Source: G963662905 sp965230045 (GTDB lineage: Bacteria; Bacteroidota; Bacteroidia; Bacteroidales; WRLA01). Taken from it: a stretch of DNA of 64,000 nt. The stretch spans positions 744,001 through 808,000 of the forward strand of contig OZ245940.1 in the NCBI GenBank assembly GCA_965230045.1. The letters are read 5' to 3'. The position numbers were made by a program, and so were the translations under genes. Below the pieces are notes generated by a model, which was given only the letters and a program-made list of their open reading frames with translations, searched no databases and was not told the DNA's origin. Below are positions 1 to 8,634 of the stretch, piece by piece; position 1 is the stretch's first letter; the number at the start of each line of letters is the position of its first letter.

Positions 1-1
1 A

Positions 2-2722
2 ACAGCCGGCACGCACATTTTCAAGTGGGCATACGAAAAGGATTACAGCATGTCATCGGGCGATGATGCGGCCTATCTTGATTTCATCATCCTTCCTGCC
101 TTTGGCACCCCCACCGCCAATGCCGGCAGCGACGCCGAGGTCTGTGAATCCACCGGCCACACCCTCAGCGGTATCGCTTCCAACTACAACAGCATTTTGT
201 GGGAAACCAGCGGCAACGGCACCTTCGACGATGCCACCAGCCTCACCGCTACCTATACCCCCGGCACCGCTGATGCAACCGCCGGCTTTGCAACCCTGAC
301 CCTGAACGCCATCGGCGGAGCCGCAACCGCAACCGACGATATGGTGCTCACTGTCAACCCACTGCCCACATCCCCCGATCAGCCCTCAGGCGATGAAGTA
401 GTATGCGACCAGACACAAGACAATGACTACACCTGCCCGCAACTCAATGATCCCGGTATAACAAGCTACGTATGGGAAATCACGCCCGCTTCAGCCGGAA
501 CGATCAGCTCCACAGATACCGCAGCCACTGTTAACTGGACCGACACCTTCAGTGGCCTGGCCTATATCAAGGTAAAAGCAGAAAACGCCTGCGGCTATGG
601 CGACTACAGCGACGAACTCGAAGTATCCGTAAACGAAACCCCGACGCAGGCCGGTACACCATCAGGCAGCCAGGCCGTATGCCAGGGAACAAGCGGAACA
701 GAATACACCACAACAGGCGCCAATAACGCCACCGATTATACCTGGGCACTAAACCCAACAGATGCCGGAACCATTACGCCCAATGGCACCACAGCCACAA
801 TTGAATGGTCACAGACCTTCGACGGTACAGCCGACCTAACGGTAACCGGCACCAATGCCTGCGGCGATGGGCCGACCTCCACAGCACTAAATATCACGGT
901 AGATATCATTCCCGAGCCCGCCATTACAGGCGACGATGCCGCCTGCCAAAACGATACGCTGGTTTATGGCACACCCTCCAATGCAGGCTGCAGCTATAGC
1001 TGGACAATTGCTGGCGGAACCATTGTAGATGGCAGCGGTACCAATGAAGTAAGCGTAGTATGGGACAGCTGGGGCGGCTGCGAGCTTACAGTAACCGAAA
1101 CCAACGACAACAGCGGCTGCGCAGGTACCACAGATCCGTTCGTTGTCACCGTAGCCGAATCACCACAACCAGAAATCACAGGTACAGAAGTTGTGTGTGA
1201 ACAGGAAGAAGGCGCTACCTATGCCACAACGGAAAACACAGGCAATACTTACAACTGGAGTATTACCGGCGGTACTATTGAGAGCGGTCAGGGCACCCAC
1301 GAAATTACAGTAAACTGGGGCACTTACGGAACAGGAACCGTAGAACTGACCGAAACCAATGCCAATGCATGTAACGGCTATGCCGAAACATTCGATGTTG
1401 AAATCATGGAAATCCCACAGGCCGAAGCCGGCGAAGATGTTTCCATTCCAAATGGAACGGCAACACAACTTTATGGCAGTGCAACAGGCGGGTCGGGCAG
1501 TTATAGTTTTCATTGGGAACCCGCTGATAAACTGTTAGATCCCAACGTAGCCGAGCCACAAACCACCGAACTGGACGCCACTACGGTCTTTACGCTCGAG
1601 GTAAGCGACAATACAGGCGGCTGTGCCGGCACCGACCAGGTAACAGTAACTGTAACAGGCGGAGCCTTAGCCGTAACCGTAACAGCCGATGATGCAGCCG
1701 TATGTCCCGGATCAACGACCACGCTGCACGCAATACCCGGAGGCGGATCAGGCGAATACACCTACGCATGGACAAGCGCCCCTGCCGGTTTTACCAGCGA
1801 AGAGCAAAACCCGGAAGTAAGCCCTGAGGTAAATACGACCTACTTTGTGGAAGTGAACGATGGCTACAACAGCATCAGCGGCGAAGTGGCCGTGGCGGTA
1901 CATGCCTTGCCGGAGCAGTTTGAGATCACAGGCGAAGATGCATTTTGTGAAGGCAGCGCAGGCGCAGTAATAGGTCTGGCCTCATCGGAAAGCGGAGTAA
2001 CCTACAAGCTTTTCCTTGACGGCACAAGTACAGGAACCACAGCTGAAGGGACAGGTTCGGCCATTACTTTCACCCCACAGGCAACGGAAGGCACTTATAC
2101 CGTTATGGCACAAGACCAAGCGACAACTTGTACCGTAGATATGGGCGGTAGTCATTACCTGACGAAAGAGTATGCTCCAATACGACCAGAAAAACCATAT
2201 GGACCTGAAGTTGTGAATTTCTACGAAACGCTTAGCACAACATATTCAGTTGCTGAAATTGCCGGAGCAGATTCGTATAATTGGGTTCTTGAACCTGCTG
2301 ACTTCGGAGAACTTATACCTAATGGTAATGAACTTACTATTAACTGGACAGGAGAAAAAACCGGTATGGTTAGCCTCACGGCAGCGGCTATGAACCAATG
2401 TGGGGAGAGCGAGTATTCAGAAGCATTTGATTTTCTCGTTGATTATATTGACGGTATTTCGGAAAGTGATGAGATAAAGCTGGATATTTATCCAAATCCA
2501 TCGTCGGGATTATTCAAAGTGAAGTATGAAAATTTCACTTCTAAGAATCTAGATATAAAAATAATTAACTCTATTGGGGAGTGCGTGTATCGTGCTAATA
2601 AAACTCTGGATAACAATGGTTTAATCAGTGTAGATTTAAGTGGTTTTGCCGATGGGGCTTACTTAATTCTTATACAGCATGACAAAAAAGTTCACTCCAA
2701 ACATTTGCTGTTGAGGAAATAG
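2..2722 (+). CDS. T9SS-sorted Ig/PKD-repeat surface protein, 5'-truncated by window edge
   Basis: The frame is open from base 2, and the residues before the first ATG (base 50) match the end of the jelly-roll-like domain in the two C25 peptidases downstream (a GTHIFKW...GDDAAYLDFI pattern against GHHVFEW...GDDAVWVDFI). The true start is therefore upstream of the window. What remains is a chain of Ig/PKD-like domains of about 80-90 residues, with repeated motifs such as VCEG/VCQG, TYTPGT and TDYTWALNP-AGTI. A T9SS type A sorting domain follows from about 2470 (DIYPNPSSG, then a C-terminal basic tail). The protein is likely secreted across the outer membrane and anchored or released at the surface. 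Its catalytic part, if any, is not visible. Bases up to about 2140 are strikingly GC-rich with ACC/GCC/GGC codons, while the last 580 bases are AT-richer like the neighbours, so the gene looks mosaic. The family call is firm; the function is unknown. Confidence 0.85.
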   Translation, partial: TAGTHIFKWAYEKDYSMSSGDDAAYLDFIILPAFGTPTANAGSDAEVCESTGHTLSGIASNYNSILWETSGNGTFDDATSLTATYTPGTADATAGFATLTLNAIGGAATATDDMVLTVNPLPTSPDQPSGDEVVCDQTQDNDYTCPQLNDPGITSYVWEITPASAGTISSTDTAATVNWTDTFSGLAYIKVKAENACGYGDYSDELEVSVNETPTQAGTPSGSQAVCQGTSGTEYTTTGANNATDYTWALNPTDAGTITPNGTTATIEWSQTFDGTADLTVTGTNACGDGPTSTALNITVDIIPEPAITGDDAACQNDTLVYGTPSNAGCSYSWTIAGGTIVDGSGTNEVSVVWDSWGGCELTVTETNDNSGCAGTTDPFVVTVAESPQPEITGTEVVCEQEEGATYATTENTGNTYNWSITGGTIESGQGTHEITVNWGTYGTGTVELTETNANACNGYAETFDVEIMEIPQAEAGEDVSIPNGTATQLYGSATGGSGSYSFHWEPADKLLDPNVAEPQTTELDATTVFTLEVSDNTGGCAGTDQVTVTVTGGALAVTVTADDAAVCPGSTTTLHAIPGGGSGEYTYAWTSAPAGFTSEEQNPEVSPEVNTTYFVEVNDGYNSISGEVAVAVHALPEQFEITGEDAFCEGSAGAVIGLASSESGVTYKLFLDGTSTGTTAEGTGSAITFTPQATEGTYTVMAQDQATTCTVDMGGSHYLTKEYAPIRPEKPYGPEVVNFYETLSTTYSVAEIAGADSYNWVLEPADFGELIPNGNELTINWTGEKTGMVSLTAAAMNQCGESEYSEAFDFLVDYIDGISESDEIKLDIYPNPSSGLFKVKYENFTSKNLDIKIINSIGECVYRANKTLDNNGLISVDLSGFADGAYLILIQHDKKVHSKHLLLRK

Positions 2723-2749
2723 TTTCTATATTTATCCCGATTTAAGAGA

Positions 2750-2798
2750 GGGCCTGAATGGGTTTAGTAACATATGTTAACCGTTTAGGCCCTTTTTT
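2750..2798 (+). terminator. Rho-independent terminator after first T9SS gene
   Basis: The left arm begins GGGCCTGAATGGG and the right arm ends TTTAGGCCC. They form a long stem with G-U wobbles, followed by a run of six T. It lies 28 bases after the stop codon. Confidence 0.8.
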
Positions 2799-2840
2799 GA
2801 GAATCTTTTAATAAATTACTTTTTTAAACCAGGAGAAATT

Positions 2841-4916
2841 ATGAAAAAAGTCTTACTCACGTTCGTCGTAGCTTTGTTTGCGACATTTTTGAGCGCTCAG
2901 CCCGTTGAGCGCCAGATGGTGGTTGTAGAAATCGGTACCGGTACATGGTGTCAATATTGTCCGGGTGCTGCAGTTGGTGCTGATGATTTGATTGCTGCCG
3001 GCTGTGATGTTGCCGTCATTAAAAACCAAAATGGCGATGCCTACGCCAATGTATACTCCAATGCACGTAACAGCTACAATGGCGTTCCAGGTTATCCTCA
3101 TGCAACTTTCGACGGCATTGAAGAAAATGGTGGTGGTTCAACATGTCCCAACCCAACGGGGAAATATGATGATTATCGCCCGATTTATGATCAGCGTATT
3201 GCGCTCAGCAGTAATTATACTGTTGATATTTATGGTAACCAAAACGGAACTAGTTTTGAAGTAGAAGTACACGTTACTCAGGTTGCTGATTATGCAAGCG
3301 ATGATATCGTACTTCAGTTTTTTATCACAGAATCACACATTGCGGAAAGCTGGCAGGGCTGTATGACCGAATTGAACCATGTAAACAGAAAAATGGTTCC
3401 TAACCAAAACGGTACGCCTGTTAGTATGAGCAATGGCGATACTGAAATTTTCAACCTCTCATTTGATATTGATGATACCTGGGTGGTTGATAACCTCGAA
3501 TTTGTTGCAGCTCTTCAGGACAACAATACCAAAGAAATGTTGCAAGCCATGATGATTGAGGTGCCTCATCTTACTCCTCCACAGGTTATGGCAGCATTTA
3601 CCGCTGACAAAACCCAAATTTGTGTGGGTGAAACCGTTAATTTTACAGATCAGACCATCGGTAATCCAAACTCATGGAACTGGTCATTCCAAGGTGGCAC
3701 ACCGAATTCATCATCCGATCAGAATCCTAGTATTCAGTATGATGTTGCCGGTTCATACAATGTTCAGCTTACCGCAGCTAACCCTTCTTCATCTAATTCT
3801 GTAATGAAGCCGGGCTATATCAAAGTTATGACCACGCCAAACCGTCCTCCGAAACCTACCGGAGATGCGGCATTATGCCAAGGCAGTGAAGCAGAATTTA
3901 CTACAAATGGTGTGAGCTCTGCAACATCTTATGTATGGCAAGTAACACCTGAAGAAGCAGGAACAATTGAAGGCTCAGGAAAAACCATTGTTTTTGTTCC
4001 TTCCTATGATTATACTGGTGAAGTTGAAATCTCTGTTCAGGCTGTAAACCTTTGCGGCCAAAGTGATTTCTCTATTCCGGTTTCCGCTGATATCAGCCCT
4101 GTTCCTGTACAGGCTGCTATGCCAGATGGCGAATCAGAATTCTGTGAAGGTACAGCTACAACAGATTACACAACTACTGAAATCGAAGGTGCTACAGGCT
4201 ATAGCTGGGTACTTATCCCCCGTAATGCAGGTACAATTGTGGCAAATGGTACTTCTGCAACTGTTAACTGGGCTGATGGTTTTGGCGGTGATGCCGAGAT
4301 TTATGTCAGCGCTGAGAATGACTGTGGTTTTGGTCAGCCATCTGACCACCTGATGGTTTCTGTGATGGGCATTCCTGTTACGCCATCTACTCCGGAAGGA
4401 CCCGAAGATGTTTACACAAGTGAAACACCAACAACAGAATTTACTACCGAAAGTGAATTTGCCCAAACTTATGAATGGACTGTTACTCCTATAGAAGCAG
4501 GTACAGTTCAGGGTAATGAAGCTACTGTTGTTGTAGAATGGAACATTGATTACGAAGGTGATATCAATATTGCCGCCAAAGGAATGAATGATTGTGGCGA
4601 ATCAGAATTCTCAGAATCATTTACATGCCACGTACAATTCAGTGTTGGTGTTGAGGAACTCAATGCCTTGAAAGTTCAATTGATGCCTAACCCATCAAAC
4701 GGTCAGTTTGAAATTAATCTTGCCGCCGGATACAAGGACGCAATGAATATCCGCATTGTTGATATTACCGGAGCTGTGGTTTATGAAGAGCTCAATGTTA
4801 ACTTTACAGGCAACTACAATAAAACAATGGATCTGCAACAACTTGATAACGGAATCTATTTCCTGATTATCGATGGTGAGAAAACGCAACTCAAAGAAAA
4901 GTTGATTTTGCAGTAA
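2841..4916 (+). CDS. Omp28/thioredoxin-like T9SS cargo protein with PKD and Ig-like domains
   Basis: This is a 691-residue secreted protein. A signal peptide (MKKVLLTFVVALFATFLSAQ) is followed by an Omp28-related, thioredoxin-fold-like domain to about residue 245 that carries a WCQYC motif (Cys37, Cys40). A PKD domain follows at about 250-330 (NWSFQGG...YDVAGSYNVQLTA). Ig-like repeats cover about 335-600, and a T9SS type A sorting domain is at about 610-691 (LMPNPSNGQF ... KLILQ). The CxxC pair is placed as in redox-active thioredoxin folds, but Omp28-family proteins have no settled activity, so a disulfide role is only a possibility. A ribosome-binding sequence (AGGAG) precedes the ATG. Terminators on both sides suggest a single-gene transcript. 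Export by Sec and then T9SS is inferred from the two end signals. Confidence 0.85.
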   Translation: MKKVLLTFVVALFATFLSAQPVERQMVVVEIGTGTWCQYCPGAAVGADDLIAAGCDVAVIKNQNGDAYANVYSNARNSYNGVPGYPHATFDGIEENGGGSTCPNPTGKYDDYRPIYDQRIALSSNYTVDIYGNQNGTSFEVEVHVTQVADYASDDIVLQFFITESHIAESWQGCMTELNHVNRKMVPNQNGTPVSMSNGDTEIFNLSFDIDDTWVVDNLEFVAALQDNNTKEMLQAMMIEVPHLTPPQVMAAFTADKTQICVGETVNFTDQTIGNPNSWNWSFQGGTPNSSSDQNPSIQYDVAGSYNVQLTAANPSSSNSVMKPGYIKVMTTPNRPPKPTGDAALCQGSEAEFTTNGVSSATSYVWQVTPEEAGTIEGSGKTIVFVPSYDYTGEVEISVQAVNLCGQSDFSIPVSADISPVPVQAAMPDGESEFCEGTATTDYTTTEIEGATGYSWVLIPRNAGTIVANGTSATVNWADGFGGDAEIYVSAENDCGFGQPSDHLMVSVMGIPVTPSTPEGPEDVYTSETPTTEFTTESEFAQTYEWTVTPIEAGTVQGNEATVVVEWNIDYEGDINIAAKGMNDCGESEFSESFTCHVQFSVGVEELNALKVQLMPNPSNGQFEINLAAGYKDAMNIRIVDITGAVVYEELNVNFTGNYNKTMDLQQLDNGIYFLIIDGEKTQLKEKLILQ

Positions 4917-4958
4917 TATTGATTTGACAGACAACTTTTTATCATAATAATTGTTTTT

Positions 4959-4984
4959 AAGGAGGGAGAAATCCCTCCTTTTTT
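4959..4984 (+). terminator. Rho-independent terminator
   Basis: A perfect 9-bp stem (AAGGAGGGA / TCCCTCCTT) with a GAAA loop is followed by a T run. It lies 43 bases after the Omp28-like gene. Confidence 0.9.
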
Positions 4985-5092
4985 ATTTATTTTTGCATGA
5001 TAATTCGAGTTCGTCTATAAAATCAGGTTTCTGGTTTAGAGTGTTCGAGGTCGAGGCGTTGTGCTAAGCGTAGCCGAAGTGCTTTCGCAGGG

Positions 5093-5136
5093 CTGAAAAC
5101 ATGGAGTCCCGTACATACGGGATGACTTGGTTTCAG
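5093..5136. repeat. Nested palindromic intergenic element
   Basis: An inner perfect inverted repeat (TCCCGTA / TACGGGA, 2-base loop) sits inside outer arms CTGAAAAC / GGTTTCAG. Just upstream (5066-5081) is an AGCGTAGCCGAAGTGC motif that resembles AGCGGAGTCGAAGTGC inside the larger palindromic element at 59.1 kb. No ORF covers the region. It looks like a member of a dispersed intergenic repeat family; it is not a convincing terminator because it lacks a T run. Confidence 0.5.
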
Positions 5137-5216
5137 AACAAGAATAATCCCGAAGCTTCGAGAGACATTATGGACAGAAACTAATTATGCATGAGCCAGT
5201 AAAATCAATATTTGTT

Positions 5217-8200
5217 ATGAGAAAATTTATCCAATTCTTTTTTATTTTCACTTTCTTGTTTGCATTTTCATCTTTCGCACAGCAAAAAAGTGAAGAGGTG
5301 CAACTTCCTGAAGGTTTCAAACCCAACCCACGTGTCGATAACAACGGTTATTGGAAACGCATGGCCAAATTGGGCGTTGCAACGCTTAATCCTGTTGTGA
5401 ATGTAAAACAGGCACGCTATACCGGCAGTGAAATGAATGTTCGCGGCCGCGTAAGCGATTCTCCCGATGTGGCTGTTACTTCAGAATCATCCACTCAAAG
5501 TGAAAATTCAGTTTTTGTAAATCCATCAGACCCGGATAACATCCTGAATACCAACAACAGTACACCTCAAAATGGGGGTTCTGTTTATGGTGCCGATGGT
5601 CTTTTTTCTTTTGATGGTGGAATTACCTGGGAAGGATCAGTGCAGGGTACCGGAGGGACAAACCAAGGCGACCCCGCCGCATGCATTGGCCTCGACGGAA
5701 CATTTTATAATGGCTATATCTTTGATAATGGTCAGGCCGTTGCAGTTTCTGATGATCAGGGAGCCAGCTGGTCAACCTATGTCGTAGCTCCCGGCCCTTC
5801 CGGTTTTAATTCGCTGCTCGATAAAAACCATATGTGGATTGATAATGCACAAGGGCCTTATCAGGGGACACTCTACAATGCCTGGACAAATTTTGGCGGT
5901 GCCAACGACAATAATATAGAAATGAGTATCTCTTCCGACAAGGGACAAACATGGACTCCGGCGGTGAACCTTAGTGCAGCTATCAGCACAAGTGGCCATC
6001 ATCAGGGCGTAAATATCAGCACAGGACCCAACGGGGAAGCTTATGTCGTTTGGACAATTTACGATAACTGGCCACAGGATGAGAACTCTATGGGCTTTAC
6101 ACGCTCGCTCAACGGGGGGGGTACATGGGAGCCGGCATGGCGTATTATTGATAATATCCACGGTATCCGCAATACTGAGACTTCAAAAAATATGCGCGTA
6201 AATTCATTCCCAAGTATGGCAGTGGATTGCAGCGACGGGCCTTTTAGTGGAAATATTTATGTTTTCTGGGCAAACTATGGTGTACCGGGTGTTAACTCAG
6301 GCCCCGATATCGATATCTATATGATTAAATCAATAGATCAGGGAAATACCTGGTCTGACCCTATAAGGGTGAATCAGGACCCTGTCGGTCAGGGAAATGA
6401 ACACTACCTGCCCTGGGCTTGTGTTGATGCCGTTACAGGCGCGATCAGCGTAGTTTATTATGATGACCGTAACGTTAATCCTCAGGAAGCCGAAGCCTAT
6501 GTTTCTTATTCTACTGATGGAGGAAATACCTGGGAAGATATGAAAGTGAGTGATGTGGCATTTACTCCAACACCAATCCCCGGTCTTGCTACAGGTTATT
6601 TTGGAGATTACCTCGCTATCCATGCGCATGGCGGGAAAGTTTATCCTATCTGGACGGATAACCGCACAGGTCATGCTATGGCTTATGTTTCCCCATTTAC
6701 CCTTGGAGTTGCTCCAGATCAGGTGCAAAGCCCGCATCCAATCAATAATGCCAGTCAGGTTGGTGTTTTTACAGACCTTGAATGGGAAATGGGTGGCGGT
6801 TTTGAAGCTACTGGGTATAAAGTTTTTGTAGGCACAGATACCCCCCCGTCAAACCTTATCAATGGCGAAGTAATTACCGGTCTGGATTATTCTTTTGCAG
6901 ACTTGCTTGAGTATGAAACAGAATATTTCTGGCGCATTGATGCCATTAATGATTTTGGTGAAACAACAGGAGAAACGTGGTCTTTTACTACCAACCGTGA
7001 ACCGGACGAGAGTTTTGAAAGTGGAAACTTTAACGATTATCCATGGACTTTTGGTGGAAACGCAGATTGGATCATTGATAATTCTGTAGCTTTTATCGGA
7101 AACTATTCAGCACGTTCAGGGGCTATTGGTGTTGATGAAAGCTCCAGTTTGATTTTGGAAGCTTCAGTTGACGGATTGATGGGCTTTGTGACTTTCCATC
7201 GCAAAACGCAATCTGTTGGCATTTTTAATAAGCTTGTATTTCTGATTGATGGAAACGTCAAAGGCGAATGGAGCGGAAACAGCGAATGGACAGAAGAAAG
7301 TTTTGCTGTAACAGGCGGGCTGCACACCTTTGAGTGGCGTTTTGAAAAAGGAGAACCAGGCGATCATTATGCCTGGGTGGACTATATTTATTTTCCATCC
7401 TTTGCTGCCCTTTCTGCAAATGCAGGAGCAAATGCCGAACTCTGTGAAGGAGAATCTTATCAGTTAAACGGAAGTCAGGTTGGTGCAGTTTCTTATGAAT
7501 GGTCAACCAGTGGTGATGGCGAATTTAATGATGCAGCTATCCTTAACCCTGTTTATACACCGGGCACAAACGATATCGCGAACACGGAAGTGGTATTGAC
7601 ACTTTCTGTTTTTGATGCTGATGGCGGCAGTGCATCAGATAATATGCGCCTGAATATTGTAGGGCTCCCGATTGCCCCCGAAAGTGTTGCAGTAGATTTC
7701 AATGACTTCTGTTCCGGAAGTATTGAACAACTCGTGTTTACAGCATCAGGAGGCAGTGGCGACAGCCTTAAGTGGTTTGCAAATGATTGTGGCGGAAGCG
7801 CTGTTGCAATTGGAGAAGAAGTAACGATTACAGCTCCCTTAGAAACTACAACTTATTTTGCCCGTTGGACAAATGATTGCGGAGAATCAGAATGCAAAGA
7901 GATGCTTATTAACGTACTCCAGCTCCCTGCCGAACCGCAAAAACCCGAAGGGCCGGAACATGTTTTTGTTAATCAGACCCCACAAACTTCATATACTGTT
8001 TCTGAAGTTGCCGGAGCAACATCCTATAACTGGACTATCGAACCGGTAGAAGCAGGAACGCTCATCCCTGCCGCAGAAACCGTGGAAATCGAATGGAATA
8101 TTGATTATCTGGGCACTGCTGATTTAAGCGTGGCGGCCGTAAATGATTGTGGCGAAGCTTTATCAGAAATGCTAAGCATTACCGTTGATAATAACGTGGG

Positions 8201-8468
8201 TGTTGTTGAAAGTTCTGTAGCGGATCTGCGTGTGCTTCCAAACCCTAATGATGGTAATTTTAAACTGGAAATCCCAAAACAACTCCAACAGAAAGGACAA
8301 TTGCAAATTATTGATAATAGAGGCACAGTGATTTATTCACGTGCGTGGTCAACGTATCAAAGTCAATACCTTGAAATTAATCTGCCGGATGTTTCGGACG
8401 GAATGTACTTCCTGAAGCTGACGAATGAACAGCATGAAATTATGAAGAAAGTCATCATCAGAAAATAA
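5217..8468 (+). CDS. Six-Asp-box (BNR/sialidase-like) propeller T9SS cargo protein
   Basis: This is a large secreted protein of 1,083 residues from the ATG at 5217. That start is chosen because a clean signal peptide (MRKFIQFFFIFTFLFAFSSFAQ) begins there; an upstream ATG at 5187 would add ten unlikely residues. Six Asp-box motifs of the SxDxGxxW type lie near residues 132, 178, 240, 297, 372 and 432 (FSFDGGITW, SDDQGASW, SSDKGQTW, SLNGGGTW, SIDQGNTW, STDGGNTW), which points to a six-bladed sialidase-like propeller. After it come an FN3-like domain (about 495-600), a jelly-roll-like domain (about 600-730), Ig-like domains and a T9SS sorting domain (VLPNPNDGNF ... KVIIRK). No sialidase arginine triad could be assigned, so a glycan-binding or hydrolase role is open. 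The distal cassette is nearly the same as in the two C25 peptidases that follow. Confidence 0.85.
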   Translation: MRKFIQFFFIFTFLFAFSSFAQQKSEEVQLPEGFKPNPRVDNNGYWKRMAKLGVATLNPVVNVKQARYTGSEMNVRGRVSDSPDVAVTSESSTQSENSVFVNPSDPDNILNTNNSTPQNGGSVYGADGLFSFDGGITWEGSVQGTGGTNQGDPAACIGLDGTFYNGYIFDNGQAVAVSDDQGASWSTYVVAPGPSGFNSLLDKNHMWIDNAQGPYQGTLYNAWTNFGGANDNNIEMSISSDKGQTWTPAVNLSAAISTSGHHQGVNISTGPNGEAYVVWTIYDNWPQDENSMGFTRSLNGGGTWEPAWRIIDNIHGIRNTETSKNMRVNSFPSMAVDCSDGPFSGNIYVFWANYGVPGVNSGPDIDIYMIKSIDQGNTWSDPIRVNQDPVGQGNEHYLPWACVDAVTGAISVVYYDDRNVNPQEAEAYVSYSTDGGNTWEDMKVSDVAFTPTPIPGLATGYFGDYLAIHAHGGKVYPIWTDNRTGHAMAYVSPFTLGVAPDQVQSPHPINNASQVGVFTDLEWEMGGGFEATGYKVFVGTDTPPSNLINGEVITGLDYSFADLLEYETEYFWRIDAINDFGETTGETWSFTTNREPDESFESGNFNDYPWTFGGNADWIIDNSVAFIGNYSARSGAIGVDESSSLILEASVDGLMGFVTFHRKTQSVGIFNKLVFLIDGNVKGEWSGNSEWTEESFAVTGGLHTFEWRFEKGEPGDHYAWVDYIYFPSFAALSANAGANAELCEGESYQLNGSQVGAVSYEWSTSGDGEFNDAAILNPVYTPGTNDIANTEVVLTLSVFDADGGSASDNMRLNIVGLPIAPESVAVDFNDFCSGSIEQLVFTASGGSGDSLKWFANDCGGSAVAIGEEVTITAPLETTTYFARWTNDCGESECKEMLINVLQLPAEPQKPEGPEHVFVNQTPQTSYTVSEVAGATSYNWTIEPVEAGTLIPAAETVEIEWNIDYLGTADLSVAAVNDCGEALSEMLSITVDNNVGVVESSVADLRVLPNPNDGNFKLEIPKQLQQKGQLQIIDNRGTVIYSRAWSTYQSQYLEINLPDVSDGMYFLKLTNEQHEIMKKVIIRK

Positions 8469-8478
8469 TTCATATCAA

Positions 8479-8512
8479 AGCCCTGTCGTTTCTCACGGCA
8501 GGGCTTTTTTTT
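8479..8512 (+). terminator. Rho-independent terminator
   Basis: The stem pairs AGCCCTG with CAGGGCT, extended by TCG/CGG, and is followed by eight T. It lies 10 bases after the propeller gene. Confidence 0.9.
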
Positions 8513-8634
8513 AAACTTTGTTAATTAATTCACACTTACGAATTTTCACTTGACAATATGGTCTCATATTATGATATTTGCAGACCTTTTAAAAAGAAAT
8601 GGAATTGGACCAATCAACTATTAATCAAATCGTT

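Noticed and set aside
50..2100. Internal repetition suggesting a CRISPR or tandem DNA repeat
   Set aside because: The repetition is at protein level (Ig/PKD domains) with diverged nucleotides; there are no spacers or constant-length repeats.
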